DNA from: Anaerolineales bacterium UBA2317
Lineage (GTDB): Bacteria; Chloroflexota; Anaerolineae; Anaerolineales; Villigracilaceae
Reading direction: 5' to 3'
DNA length: 59,002 nucleotides
NCBI GenBank assembly: GCA_002345215.1
Contig: DDVH01000039.1
Span: 11,615 to 70,616, forward strand
Shown here: positions 42,509 through 49,443 of the stretch, piece by piece
Layout of the letters: every line of letters starts with the position of its first letter
Position numbering within the stretch: position 1 is the stretch's first letter
Position numbers and translations under genes: made by a program
Notes under the pieces: model-generated
Databases searched by the model: none
What the model was told of the DNA's origin: nothing
What the model saw: the letters and a program-made list of their open reading frames with translations, nothing else

Positions 42509-42601
42509 ACCCTAAGGGTCTTTCCCGTAAATCGTCATCATGTCTAGCAGGAGAGTCTGGCAATGAATCGTCAAGGTCAGTCAAGGAGACCCTTAGGGTC
42601 T
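42507..42601 (+). repeat. element E3 after hsdMS (95 bp)
   Basis: Left palindrome agaccctaagggtct followed by ttcccgtaaatcg, right palindrome agacccttagggtct preceded by gtcaagg. Its first two bases are the last two of the hsdMS stop codon. Confidence 0.85.
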
Positions 42602-42620
42602 GATAACCTGTCAGTTGAGA

Positions 42621-42664
42621 AGACCATTAGGGTTTATAGATCAAGAACTAGACCCTTAGGGTCT
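42621..42664 (+). repeat. palindrome pair before the 42679 gene
   Basis: agaccattagggttt and agacccttagggtct, 14 bases apart, ending 14 bases before the next ATG, so the second may influence that gene's translation. Confidence 0.8.
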
Positions 42665-42678
42665 AAAAGGAATCTACT

Positions 42679-42966
42679 ATGGCAAAAGTAAAAGTCATTA
42701 CCAAAGGTCGTTCTGGCACAATACAGTACATCGAGGGTGGGTTGTTCAATAAGAAGACGTGTGAATTCTATTGGGAGTTTGGTGGTGCAGATACGTTCGC
42801 TATCATCTGGTTCCCGAAGACGGACGCGGAATGGGATAAGCAATATCCATGGGCGGTGGGGCGACGCATGGATGTGGTGCGTGACATGGCGGAGCAAGTC
42901 CGCAAGCAACAGGCGCCTTCGTCCGCGCTACAGTGGGGGGATGGGGTGGTGTCGTTGGTGGGGTGA
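42679..42966 (+). CDS. small hypothetical protein
   Basis: 95 residues with AAAGGAA before the ATG. Begins MAKVKVITKGRSGTIQYIEGG (KOW/SH3-like strand pattern), with FYWEFGGADTFAIIWFPKTDAEWDKQYPW in the middle and a hydrophilic end. No signal or membrane segment. I do not recognise a family. It is transcribed after the restriction genes, through palindromes, and may or may not belong to the restriction system. Confidence 0.65.
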   Translation: MAKVKVITKGRSGTIQYIEGGLFNKKTCEFYWEFGGADTFAIIWFPKTDAEWDKQYPWAVGRRMDVVRDMAEQVRKQQAPSSALQWGDGVVSLVG

Positions 42967-42989
42967 GTGTGTTGACCTCTCCCCCTGCT

Positions 42990-43040
42990 CCTCTCCAAAA
43001 AATGGAGAGGGGTGTTTTGCTCCCTCCCCTTTAGGGGAGG
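42990..43040. repeat. two small G/C palindromes
   Basis: cctctcc-6 to 7 bases-ggagagg at 42990-43010 and ccctcccctttaggggaggg at 43022-43041. They follow the 42679 gene and look like short dispersed palindromes able to end transcription. Confidence 0.55.
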
Positions 43041-43069
43041 GCGAGGGTGGGGTTTTGGTTGTGCATGTT

Positions 43070-43104
43070 CAGAACTCCGAGGTCTTCAAGACCTCGGAGT
43101 TCTG
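43070..43104. repeat. 16-bp stem palindrome, convergent terminator
   Basis: cagaactccgaggtct, three-base loop tca, then the exact complement. Located 10 bases after the lipoprotein gene stop on minus. Its internal structure (inverted AGGTCT/AGACCT) is like REP palindromes but the sequence differs from the ACCCTAAGGGT family. Confidence 0.78.
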
Positions 43105-43114
43105 GGTAATTTTA

Positions 43115-43876
43115 TTAATCGTTAGGGTCTATGGTGGGTTCGGGTTCTTCGGTTGGTTGTTGTTGTTCTTCTTCTTCTTGTCCTTGGTTCGGGGCGGTGG
43201 TGGTGCAAGCGGCACCGTCAATTGTGAACTTGTTGATTTCAGTCCCATTCATTGTGACGATAATCTCAGCGGGGAACTTAACTCCAAATGGAAGGGCACA
43301 GGAGTATAAATCAGGGTTGCCAGTGGGGATGGAGCAGTTGGCAGGTGCGCCGTTCATGGTCAAGACCACTTTTTTGCCGGTCACATCTAGCTTGGGTTCG
43401 GTCTGTCTAAAATTGATGAAGCCTTTGTTTAGGTCACAGGCTGTGTATTTTCCGCTTAAGAAGGGCACAATCGCAGTGGGTTGAGCGGCGCCAGATTTTT
43501 CCTTGGTTGCAGTCGGCACAGGTGTGGCTGTGTCGGTCGGCACTACGCTTAATGCCGATTCCTCAGCGTTGGAGGCTGGGCAATCTCGTGCCTGTAATTG
43601 TTGATAAGTCATTCCTGCAAAGTATATATTTGGATGCTCACGCATATCTAGTGCATAGTACCCCTCCACACCAGGGCATATAATCTGGCAGGTGTATCCA
43701 CGCGTAATGCCCTCATCATCCGGTGTTTGATAAAACATCTGACAATCCATGAGCGTGGCATCTAGTCCCAGTTCAGCGACATCAACACTCACACTACTAC
43801 AAGCGTAGGTGCGGCAAGCCATTAAGAAGAGCAGGGTTAACGAGTACATCAGTATTCTTTTGCGTTTTGAGATCAT
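43115..43876 (-). CDS. Cys-containing lipoprotein, paralogue of 34447-35307
   Basis: A 253-residue lipoprotein (lipobox LMAC, Cys about 21). N-terminal Cys module (LMDC, YTCQIICPGVEG, QARDCP), Thr/Pro-rich linker (VPTDTATPVPTATK), then a module TACDLNKGFINFRQTEP ... LDVTGKKVVLTMNG ... YSCALPFGVKFP ... TIDGAACTTT that aligns along its length with the protein at 34447-35307. Acidic tail with EEEEQQQPTEEPEP. The two copies sit on either side of the restriction island, both on minus. Ribosome site AGAGGA is present. Confidence 0.8.
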   Translation of the reverse strand: MISKRKRILMYSLTLLFLMACRTYACSSVSVDVAELGLDATLMDCQMFYQTPDDEGITRGYTCQIICPGVEGYYALDMREHPNIYFAGMTYQQLQARDCPASNAEESALSVVPTDTATPVPTATKEKSGAAQPTAIVPFLSGKYTACDLNKGFINFRQTEPKLDVTGKKVVLTMNGAPANCSIPTGNPDLYSCALPFGVKFPAEIIVTMNGTEINKFTIDGAACTTTAPNQGQEEEEQQQPTEEPEPTIDPND

Positions 43877-44041
43877 ATGTCCTCTGTGGTGGATAGAATG
43901 GTGTTTATCAATTCGTGGTAATTATAGTAGTGAAAGGGTTGGGTAGATTGATGGGGAGGACTTTCGGGTTGTCTATATTCGATGAAGTGATTCTTCAGCG
44001 CGGGTCAGAATGACACAACGAAGGATGACATGCTAGTTAAA
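43877..44041. other. divergent spacer between lipoprotein and CarD genes
   Basis: Minus-strand TATAAT at 43921-43926 can serve the lipoprotein gene. At about 43982-44015 there is a stretch resembling the inner part of the 26751-26855 repeat. No ORF of merit. Confidence 0.5.
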
Positions 44042-44109
44042 TGATATAATCGCTTGACAACACAAATTGACGGCATCATCGCCAGCCCATTTGCGGCTGG
44101 CGATTTTTA
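44042..44109 (+). promoter_or_regulatory. CarD-type gene promoter and terminator-containing leader
   Basis: Extended -10 element TGaTATAAT at 44042-44050. About 25 bases after the expected start is a 10-bp hairpin (atcgccagcc, 7-base loop, ggctggcgat; 44078-44104) followed by TTTTT, which is a full intrinsic terminator 33 bases before the start codon. So transcription of the gene appears to need read-through. Confidence 0.6.
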
Positions 44110-44141
44110 TATGGATAGATATAAATGCGCGGAGGCATTGC

Positions 44142-44621
44142 ATGGAAATTAAGAAAGGTGATTGGGTGATGCACTGTGCGCATGGGTTGGGTCAGGTGAT
44201 TGGGATGGATGAGCAAGTCAAGGACGGGGCAAAGGTCACATACTATATGGTGCAGTTAAGTGATTTGACCATTTGGGTACCTGCCGATGAAAACCTGAAC
44301 AATCGTCTGCGCTTCCCGTCTACGCGTAGAGAATTTCAAAGGGTGCTGAGCATTTTATCCACGAAGGCAGAAGCGTTGCCGACTGACCGACGTCAGCGCA
44401 CGTTACAACTTCAAGAGACATTACGAGATGGGCGAACTGAATCGTTATGTCGCGTCATTCGGGATTTGCAAGCTGTGCGTGGCACCAAAACATGGAGCGA
44501 GTATGACAGCGCCTTGCTCAAACGTGCACAGAAGACCTTGGTCGGCGAGTGGAGTTATGTACATTCTATTTCGACGCATGAAGCCGAAGCCCAATTAAGT
44601 CAATCACTATCATCAAAATAA
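44142..44621 (+). CDS. CarD/CdnL-type RNA polymerase-binding regulator
   Basis: 159 residues from ATG 44142, which has GGAGG 6 bases upstream. N-terminal CarD_CdnL_TRCF RID domain: IKKGDWVMHCAHGLGQVIGMDEQ then YYMVQLSDLTIWVPADE, followed by a helical C-terminal domain (RVLSILSTKAEALPTDRRQRTLQLQETLRDGRTESLCRVIRDL). CarD proteins bind the beta subunit of RNA polymerase and steady promoter opening. Preceded by a leader with a terminator; a small gene of unknown function follows 16 bases later. Confidence 0.85.
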   Translation: MEIKKGDWVMHCAHGLGQVIGMDEQVKDGAKVTYYMVQLSDLTIWVPADENLNNRLRFPSTRREFQRVLSILSTKAEALPTDRRQRTLQLQETLRDGRTESLCRVIRDLQAVRGTKTWSEYDSALLKRAQKTLVGEWSYVHSISTHEAEAQLSQSLSSK

Positions 44622-44637
44622 GCTCAAGGAGCAAGTC

Positions 44638-44883
44638 ATGTTTTATTCAGAAGAGAAAAAGATTATCTTGCGCGTTATCGAAAACTACGTGCGCACAGGT
44701 GAAATTGCGGATGCACATGTGAAGGTGGCCAGTGTGCCGTATGGCAAAACTAGTTTCACCGAACAAACGGGGGAAGATAGCCGCATCATTATGCTAGATG
44801 AATATAAGGTGGATGATAAAGTCATTTGGGCGGCGTATAGCTCACGCAGTGGCACGGTGTATTTGAGTTTGATGAGTTCGTAA
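44638..44883 (+). CDS. small hypothetical protein downstream of the CarD gene
   Basis: 81 residues, CAAGGAG before ATG. Starts MFYSEEKKIILRVIENYVRTGEIADAHVKVASVPYGKTSFTEQTGEDSR; pattern of one helix then several strands. No known family. Co-transcribed with the CarD-type gene and followed by a strong terminator. Confidence 0.72.
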   Translation: MFYSEEKKIILRVIENYVRTGEIADAHVKVASVPYGKTSFTEQTGEDSRIIMLDEYKVDDKVIWAAYSSRSGTVYLSLMSS

Positions 44884-44887
44884 TACT

Positions 44888-44927
44888 AGAGCGGACAGAC
44901 GATAGGAAATCTGTCCGCTCTTTTTTT
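44888..44927 (+). terminator. intrinsic terminator
   Basis: agagcggacaga and its exact complement with a 10-base loop, followed by seven T. Confidence 0.9.
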
Positions 44928-44931
44928 ATTC

Positions 44932-45008
44932 GACCATTCAGACCAATTAGACCAGTCAGACTATTTAGACCTGTAAGACCACTCAGACCTTTTAGACCAT
45001 TCAGACCA
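44932..45008. repeat. nonamer tandem array A4
   Basis: Eight to nine 9-base units (gaccattca, gaccaatta, gaccagtca, gactattta, gacctgtaa, gaccactca, gacctttta, gaccattca). It ends four bases before a TATAAT (45012-45017) that lies 13 bases before the histidine kinase start. Confidence 0.85.
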
Positions 45009-45030
45009 CAGTATAATCTGATGAATCACC

Positions 45031-47625
45031 ATGCCAAACGAAACCGACCTTGAGCCGAAACTCAAAGAAGCAGTGCAACTCACCGAAGCACAATGGGCTG
45101 TCTTAGCAGAGCGGGTAGGCGGCGTGTGGTTAATTCGGTCTTCGCATAAACTCAACAAATCTGCACAAAACGAACTCATGGGCATCCTCGCTATGCCTTC
45201 CATCCATGCATGGTTAAGTGGTGCAGTCACAGGTGGGCACACGCGTTCTACGACAATCCCCAAAAGCAAAAAAATAAATGATGGTCGCTTTTACGCCTTC
45301 CCCGTCAGCGATACTTCTAAAGTGCTATTGATTGGGGCTGAGGAACAGACCACCACCGCGCAACGAATTTGGAAGTTGACAGCTTCTCTGCTCGCGGATT
45401 CAACGCCTAGCCCCAGCCCACCTCTCTTACCTGACCTGCAAACTGGTCTAGCATTCAACCTTCCCTTAGCCCTCGAAAAAGTGCTAAATGCCTTCACGTC
45501 AACAGTTCCTTCACAAGGCGCATGGCTTGCCATTCGGCGGGGTGACTGGGTAGATATTCAAGCTGAATCAAATGCACCAAGCGTCAAAAACGAATCCATG
45601 CCGATAGATGACAACCCACTTCTACGGCGCGTCAACCGTTCGTTATCCGATGTGGTTTTATCTCCTGACCAACCGAATTGGGATTTATTGCCCCATGCAC
45701 CCATAAAGCCCAATACCCAAGCATGGATTAGCTTGCCTTTAACCATAGGTCAACGCTTAATTGGGGTTGTATCACTGTGGCGACAAAAAGAATTTACGTT
45801 AAGTGAGCGTGGTCAATTACGCGAGTTGGCGGCGCAAGTTTCGCCATCCGTAGAAACCGTAGTCACCTTTTCAGAAATGACCGCGCATTTACGTCGTTTG
45901 GGTTTGCTGAACGATTTTGTATTAACCGTTTCATCCGCACAGAATTTAGACCAAATTGCACGGCGTATGTTTGCCTTGTTAGCGCGTGCTTTTAATACCG
46001 AACTGATTGCATTATTTTTACGCTCTAGTGATGGGCGTGTATTACGTGATTATCGTACTTATGAAGGCAAGTTAAACGTCATCAGTTTGCCGGTGGCGGG
46101 TCACCCCATGCAAGAGGTGCTTAAGGATGGCAGAGTCCGCCGCATTGCCGACACCACCCGTGATGGCTTCATCGGTATTCATCCAGAGTCAAAGTCTGAG
46201 TTAATTGCTCCGCTTCGGTATCGAGGTCAAGCCACAGGTGTGCTGGTGATTGAAAGTCAAAGTGTTGAGGCGTTTAGTCAATATGATGAACGCTTGATGG
46301 TGGTGTTGGCGAGTCATCTGGCGGGGTTAATCGAATACACCCGTTTGCGTGAAGAAGCCGAAGGCAGGGCGCGTAGTTTGAGCTTAATCCATGAAGTGGT
46401 GGGGCAGGTGATTGGCTTGAACGATAAGAACGAAGTGGCTACGATTTCTGCCGAGTTAGTAGCGCAATACTTCAAATATGAAATGGCTGTGGTACTCCTC
46501 GCTGATGATGAAAGAAAGTTTTCTATTCAAGGCATCGGCGGAACGCACGCCACACGCATTCAATCTGCTTTGCAAAATGAAGAATTTATCAAGCCAGATG
46601 GCGTCACTGGTTATGTGGCGCAAATTGGCGAAAGTATCTTAATCAACGATACAACTCAACATTCTTTATATAAACCCATCAAAGGCTGGGAGGCACATTC
46701 TGAATTGTGCGTCGCCATCAAAGATGGTGATGAAGTGCTGGGCATTATTGATGTGGAAAGCCGTGAGCAAAATGCCTTTTCACACAACGACTTAATCGCC
46801 ATGGAAGCACTGGCGGGTATTTTATCGTCTGTGATTACGAGTGCTAAGCAATATCAAAAGTTACAAGAGACCAACCGTCAATTACGCCTGACAGAAACCG
46901 AATTGAAAGCCCGCATGGAAGCACAACGCGCGGCAGAAGCAAAATTATTACAAGCCGAAAAGATGGCAACCGCAGGTCGGTTAAGTGCATCCATTGCGCA
47001 TGAATTGAATAATCCATTACAAGCTGTACAGAATTGTTTGCATTTAGCAGGGCGCGAAGATTTACCGCAAGAAAAGCGCGATGAATATTTCAACTTGGCG
47101 CGCACCGAACTTGAACGGTTGATGGTCACTTCACGACGTATGTTGGATTTTTATCGTCCAAATTCATCCTCACTTGAAACGGTTAACCTGATTGACCTAC
47201 TGCAATATACACTGACGTTGTTATCCAAACAGTTAACTGAAAGCAACGTCAATGTTGCAGTAGATATTCCGAATGATGTTCCGCCTGTCAATGCAGTCGG
47301 CAGTCAGATTCAGCAAGTGTTTATTAATCTCATTCTCAATGCGGCAGATGCCATGCCGACTGGTGGAGAAATTAAAATCTCTATGTCGGCTGTGAATGAT
47401 GGCGTTGAAATCATGTTTGAGGATACTGGACCAGGTATTCCCGTAGAAGGACGCGCTAACATCTTCGAACCCTTCTTTAGTACTAAAGATGGTGGCACAG
47501 GCTTGGGCTTAACCATAAGTTACAATATAATTACAACACATGGAGGTGCGCTTGAGTTAATGCCTCAAAATCATTCAGGCGCATGTTTCCGAATTTACTT
47601 ACCTGCCGGAGGAACACAACAATGA
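45031..47625 (+). CDS. multi-GAF sensor histidine kinase
   Basis: An 864-residue cytoplasmic kinase. N-terminal 110 residues of unknown fold, then three GAF-like domains (about 145-290, 300-445, 455-610), a coiled coil (615-650), HisKA with the phosphate-accepting His in SIAHELNNPLQ (about 657), and HATPase_c with INLILNAADAMP, DTGPGIP and GGTGLGLTISYN. No membrane segment, so it should sense an internal signal. TATAAT 13 bases before ATG and no ribosome site. Its stop overlaps the regulator start by four bases, so the two form a cognate pair. Confidence 0.92.
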   Translation: MPNETDLEPKLKEAVQLTEAQWAVLAERVGGVWLIRSSHKLNKSAQNELMGILAMPSIHAWLSGAVTGGHTRSTTIPKSKKINDGRFYAFPVSDTSKVLLIGAEEQTTTAQRIWKLTASLLADSTPSPSPPLLPDLQTGLAFNLPLALEKVLNAFTSTVPSQGAWLAIRRGDWVDIQAESNAPSVKNESMPIDDNPLLRRVNRSLSDVVLSPDQPNWDLLPHAPIKPNTQAWISLPLTIGQRLIGVVSLWRQKEFTLSERGQLRELAAQVSPSVETVVTFSEMTAHLRRLGLLNDFVLTVSSAQNLDQIARRMFALLARAFNTELIALFLRSSDGRVLRDYRTYEGKLNVISLPVAGHPMQEVLKDGRVRRIADTTRDGFIGIHPESKSELIAPLRYRGQATGVLVIESQSVEAFSQYDERLMVVLASHLAGLIEYTRLREEAEGRARSLSLIHEVVGQVIGLNDKNEVATISAELVAQYFKYEMAVVLLADDERKFSIQGIGGTHATRIQSALQNEEFIKPDGVTGYVAQIGESILINDTTQHSLYKPIKGWEAHSELCVAIKDGDEVLGIIDVESREQNAFSHNDLIAMEALAGILSSVITSAKQYQKLQETNRQLRLTETELKARMEAQRAAEAKLLQAEKMATAGRLSASIAHELNNPLQAVQNCLHLAGREDLPQEKRDEYFNLARTELERLMVTSRRMLDFYRPNSSSLETVNLIDLLQYTLTLLSKQLTESNVNVAVDIPNDVPPVNAVGSQIQQVFINLILNAADAMPTGGEIKISMSAVNDGVEIMFEDTGPGIPVEGRANIFEPFFSTKDGGTGLGLTISYNIITTHGGALELMPQNHSGACFRIYLPAGGTQQ

Positions 47626-48350
47626 AGTCGAACATTCTCGTCGTAGATGATGAACCGGTTGCAAGACAATCTCTGAGCGATATTCTCAAGTTAGAGGGCT
47701 ATGTGGTCTCAGCCGTTTCAAACGGGCAAGCCGCAGTGGAGCACGTCCGCACGCATGCAGTGGATATTATGATTGTAGATTTGAAAATGCCCGGCATGGA
47801 TGGTTTAGAAGTGATTCAAGTGGTTAATCAAACTTCACCTGAAACAGAAATTATTTTGCTAACCGCTCATGCTTCTATTGAATCTGCTACCCAAGCCTTG
47901 CGTTTGCGCATCCATGATTATTTACTCAAACCCGCTTCACCGCCTCAAATTTTAGCGAGCGTGAAAAAAGGTTTATCACGCCGCACCAGCAAATCGCGTG
48001 TATCAGCAGTTGCCAGTGCATCTGATAATGCTCAAGATATTTATACCCTCAAAGATGGCACCTCAGTAGATTTATCTCGCCGTCAAATCAAATTCAAAAC
48101 CAAAGTAGAACATCTCACCCCAGCTGAAGGGCGTTTGCTGCGCATCCTCATGGAAAACGAAGGCAAAGTATTTTCGCATCGTGAATTGGTTTTACTCGTG
48201 CAAGGCTATGATACTTCTCAACAAGAAGCCCCCGAAATTTTACGTCCGCTGGTCAGTCGCTTACGCCACAAACTGGAAGCCTTTCCGTCATTATCAGAAA
48301 AAGTTGTCAGCGTGAGAGGAACTGGATATTTATACGAAGGTGGCGGGTAA
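47622..48350 (+). CDS. OmpR-type response regulator
   Basis: 242 residues from ATG 47622, overlapping the kinase stop as ATGA with GGAGG upstream. Receiver domain (1-120): ILVVDDEP, phospho-acceptor in IMIVDLKMPGMDG (Asp about 53), LLTAHAS, DYLLKPASP. C-terminal winged helix with LTPAEGRLLRILMENEGKVFSHRELV and VSVRGTGYLY. Output should be DNA binding; target genes unknown. Pair partner of the GAF kinase. Confidence 0.94.
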   Translation: MKSNILVVDDEPVARQSLSDILKLEGYVVSAVSNGQAAVEHVRTHAVDIMIVDLKMPGMDGLEVIQVVNQTSPETEIILLTAHASIESATQALRLRIHDYLLKPASPPQILASVKKGLSRRTSKSRVSAVASASDNAQDIYTLKDGTSVDLSRRQIKFKTKVEHLTPAEGRLLRILMENEGKVFSHRELVLLVQGYDTSQQEAPEILRPLVSRLRHKLEAFPSLSEKVVSVRGTGYLYEGGG

Positions 48351-48410
48351 TTTCCGCTTCGGTCTTAGGGGATGGTTGGTTTTGCTTCGTTAGTATTTTG
48401 TTATCTTCTA

Positions 48411-48444
48411 AAAAGGTTCACACTCAAAGCGTGAACCTTTTTAT
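48411..48444. terminator. bidirectional terminator
   Basis: aaaaaggttcac and complement with a short loop, T-runs on both sides; between the convergent regulator and DMT transporter genes. Confidence 0.85.
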
Positions 48445-49394
48445 TCATACGGACCAAAAGTCTCTTTAGGTAAACTAGGCGGACGAATCCATGAGAACCA
48501 GCCGGTCTTTCCGCTATGTGTTGGAGGGGTAGGGTTTTCGTACATAACGAGAATCAGGCTGATGCTGAGACCGAGCGCGCCGAGCCACTGTGTTAACGAT
48601 AAACTTTCTCCAAGCAAGAGATTGCTGAAAAAGATAGCGATTAACAATTCGGCGAGACCTAGTAAAGCAGTTTGCATGCCGCCAATCTTTTTTACACCAA
48701 GAAATAGCGCAATGCGTGAAAATACAGTCACAAATGTTAATCCAATCACGGGCAACCAAGATACGTCTGATGCTGGGAGTGCGCGGTCAAAAATCAGATA
48801 AGTAGGTATGACGATGGCACTCATTGAAATTAAAGTATACAAAGCAACGGTTGGTGCTGGCACTTCATACAGCACACGTTGATTAATAGGTAGATGCAAA
48901 GCATACATCATGGCGCCAATTAACATCATGATGACGCCGATAAAATCTACTTTTTTATCTGGAACACTGGTGAGCAATAACACGGCAATGGCGGCAAGTA
49001 TGATTCTGAAAACTGTCAACCGACTTGGAGGTTGATGGTCTAGGGCAAGCCAAATGGCTACAAAAAATGGATAAAGCGAATATAGCAATTGACCTACACT
49101 AGCATCTAGTCGTTCAAGTGCAAGATAATAAAATATAGAACCAAATCCATTAATTGCACCGGCAAGTATACAACCTACCAAACCAATTGGAAAAATATAT
49201 AAATAACGACGATAAAAAATCAATATCCCCAAAAACATAATGCTAGCGGCAAAGCCTGTGCGTAATGCAACAACTTCTAGTGGTGAAAATCCATAAGTGA
49301 TGGCGAGTTTCCCAAATACGGGAGCCATACCTAAAAATAATGCTGAACTAAAAGCCGCTGTGATTCCGGCAGTTTGTTTATTTAACAAGAACAC
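48441..49394 (-). CDS. EamA/DMT-superfamily transporter
   Basis: A 317-residue protein with ten membrane segments in two EamA repeats (about 8-137 and 150-290), with PVFGKLAITYGFSPLEVVALRTGFAASIMFLG and YYLALERLDASVGQLLYSLYPFFVAIW typical of drug/metabolite exporters. The substrate cannot be predicted. GTG start at 49394 with AAAGG upstream; a TTG two codons later is possible. Confidence 0.85.
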   Translation of the reverse strand: MFLLNKQTAGITAAFSSALFLGMAPVFGKLAITYGFSPLEVVALRTGFAASIMFLGILIFYRRYLYIFPIGLVGCILAGAINGFGSIFYYLALERLDASVGQLLYSLYPFFVAIWLALDHQPPSRLTVFRIILAAIAVLLLTSVPDKKVDFIGVIMMLIGAMMYALHLPINQRVLYEVPAPTVALYTLISMSAIVIPTYLIFDRALPASDVSWLPVIGLTFVTVFSRIALFLGVKKIGGMQTALLGLAELLIAIFFSNLLLGESLSLTQWLGALGLSISLILVMYENPTPPTHSGKTGWFSWIRPPSLPKETFGPYE

Positions 49395-49443
49395 CAGCCT
49401 TTGTTAATGAACACAATCTGCGGATGTGTTGTATTCATTTCTG

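Noticed and set aside
42737..43309. 190-codon plus-strand ORF rich in Gly and Phe
   Set aside because: Runs through the real 42679 gene in another frame and through palindromes and the end of the opposite-strand lipoprotein gene; composition is repeat-driven.
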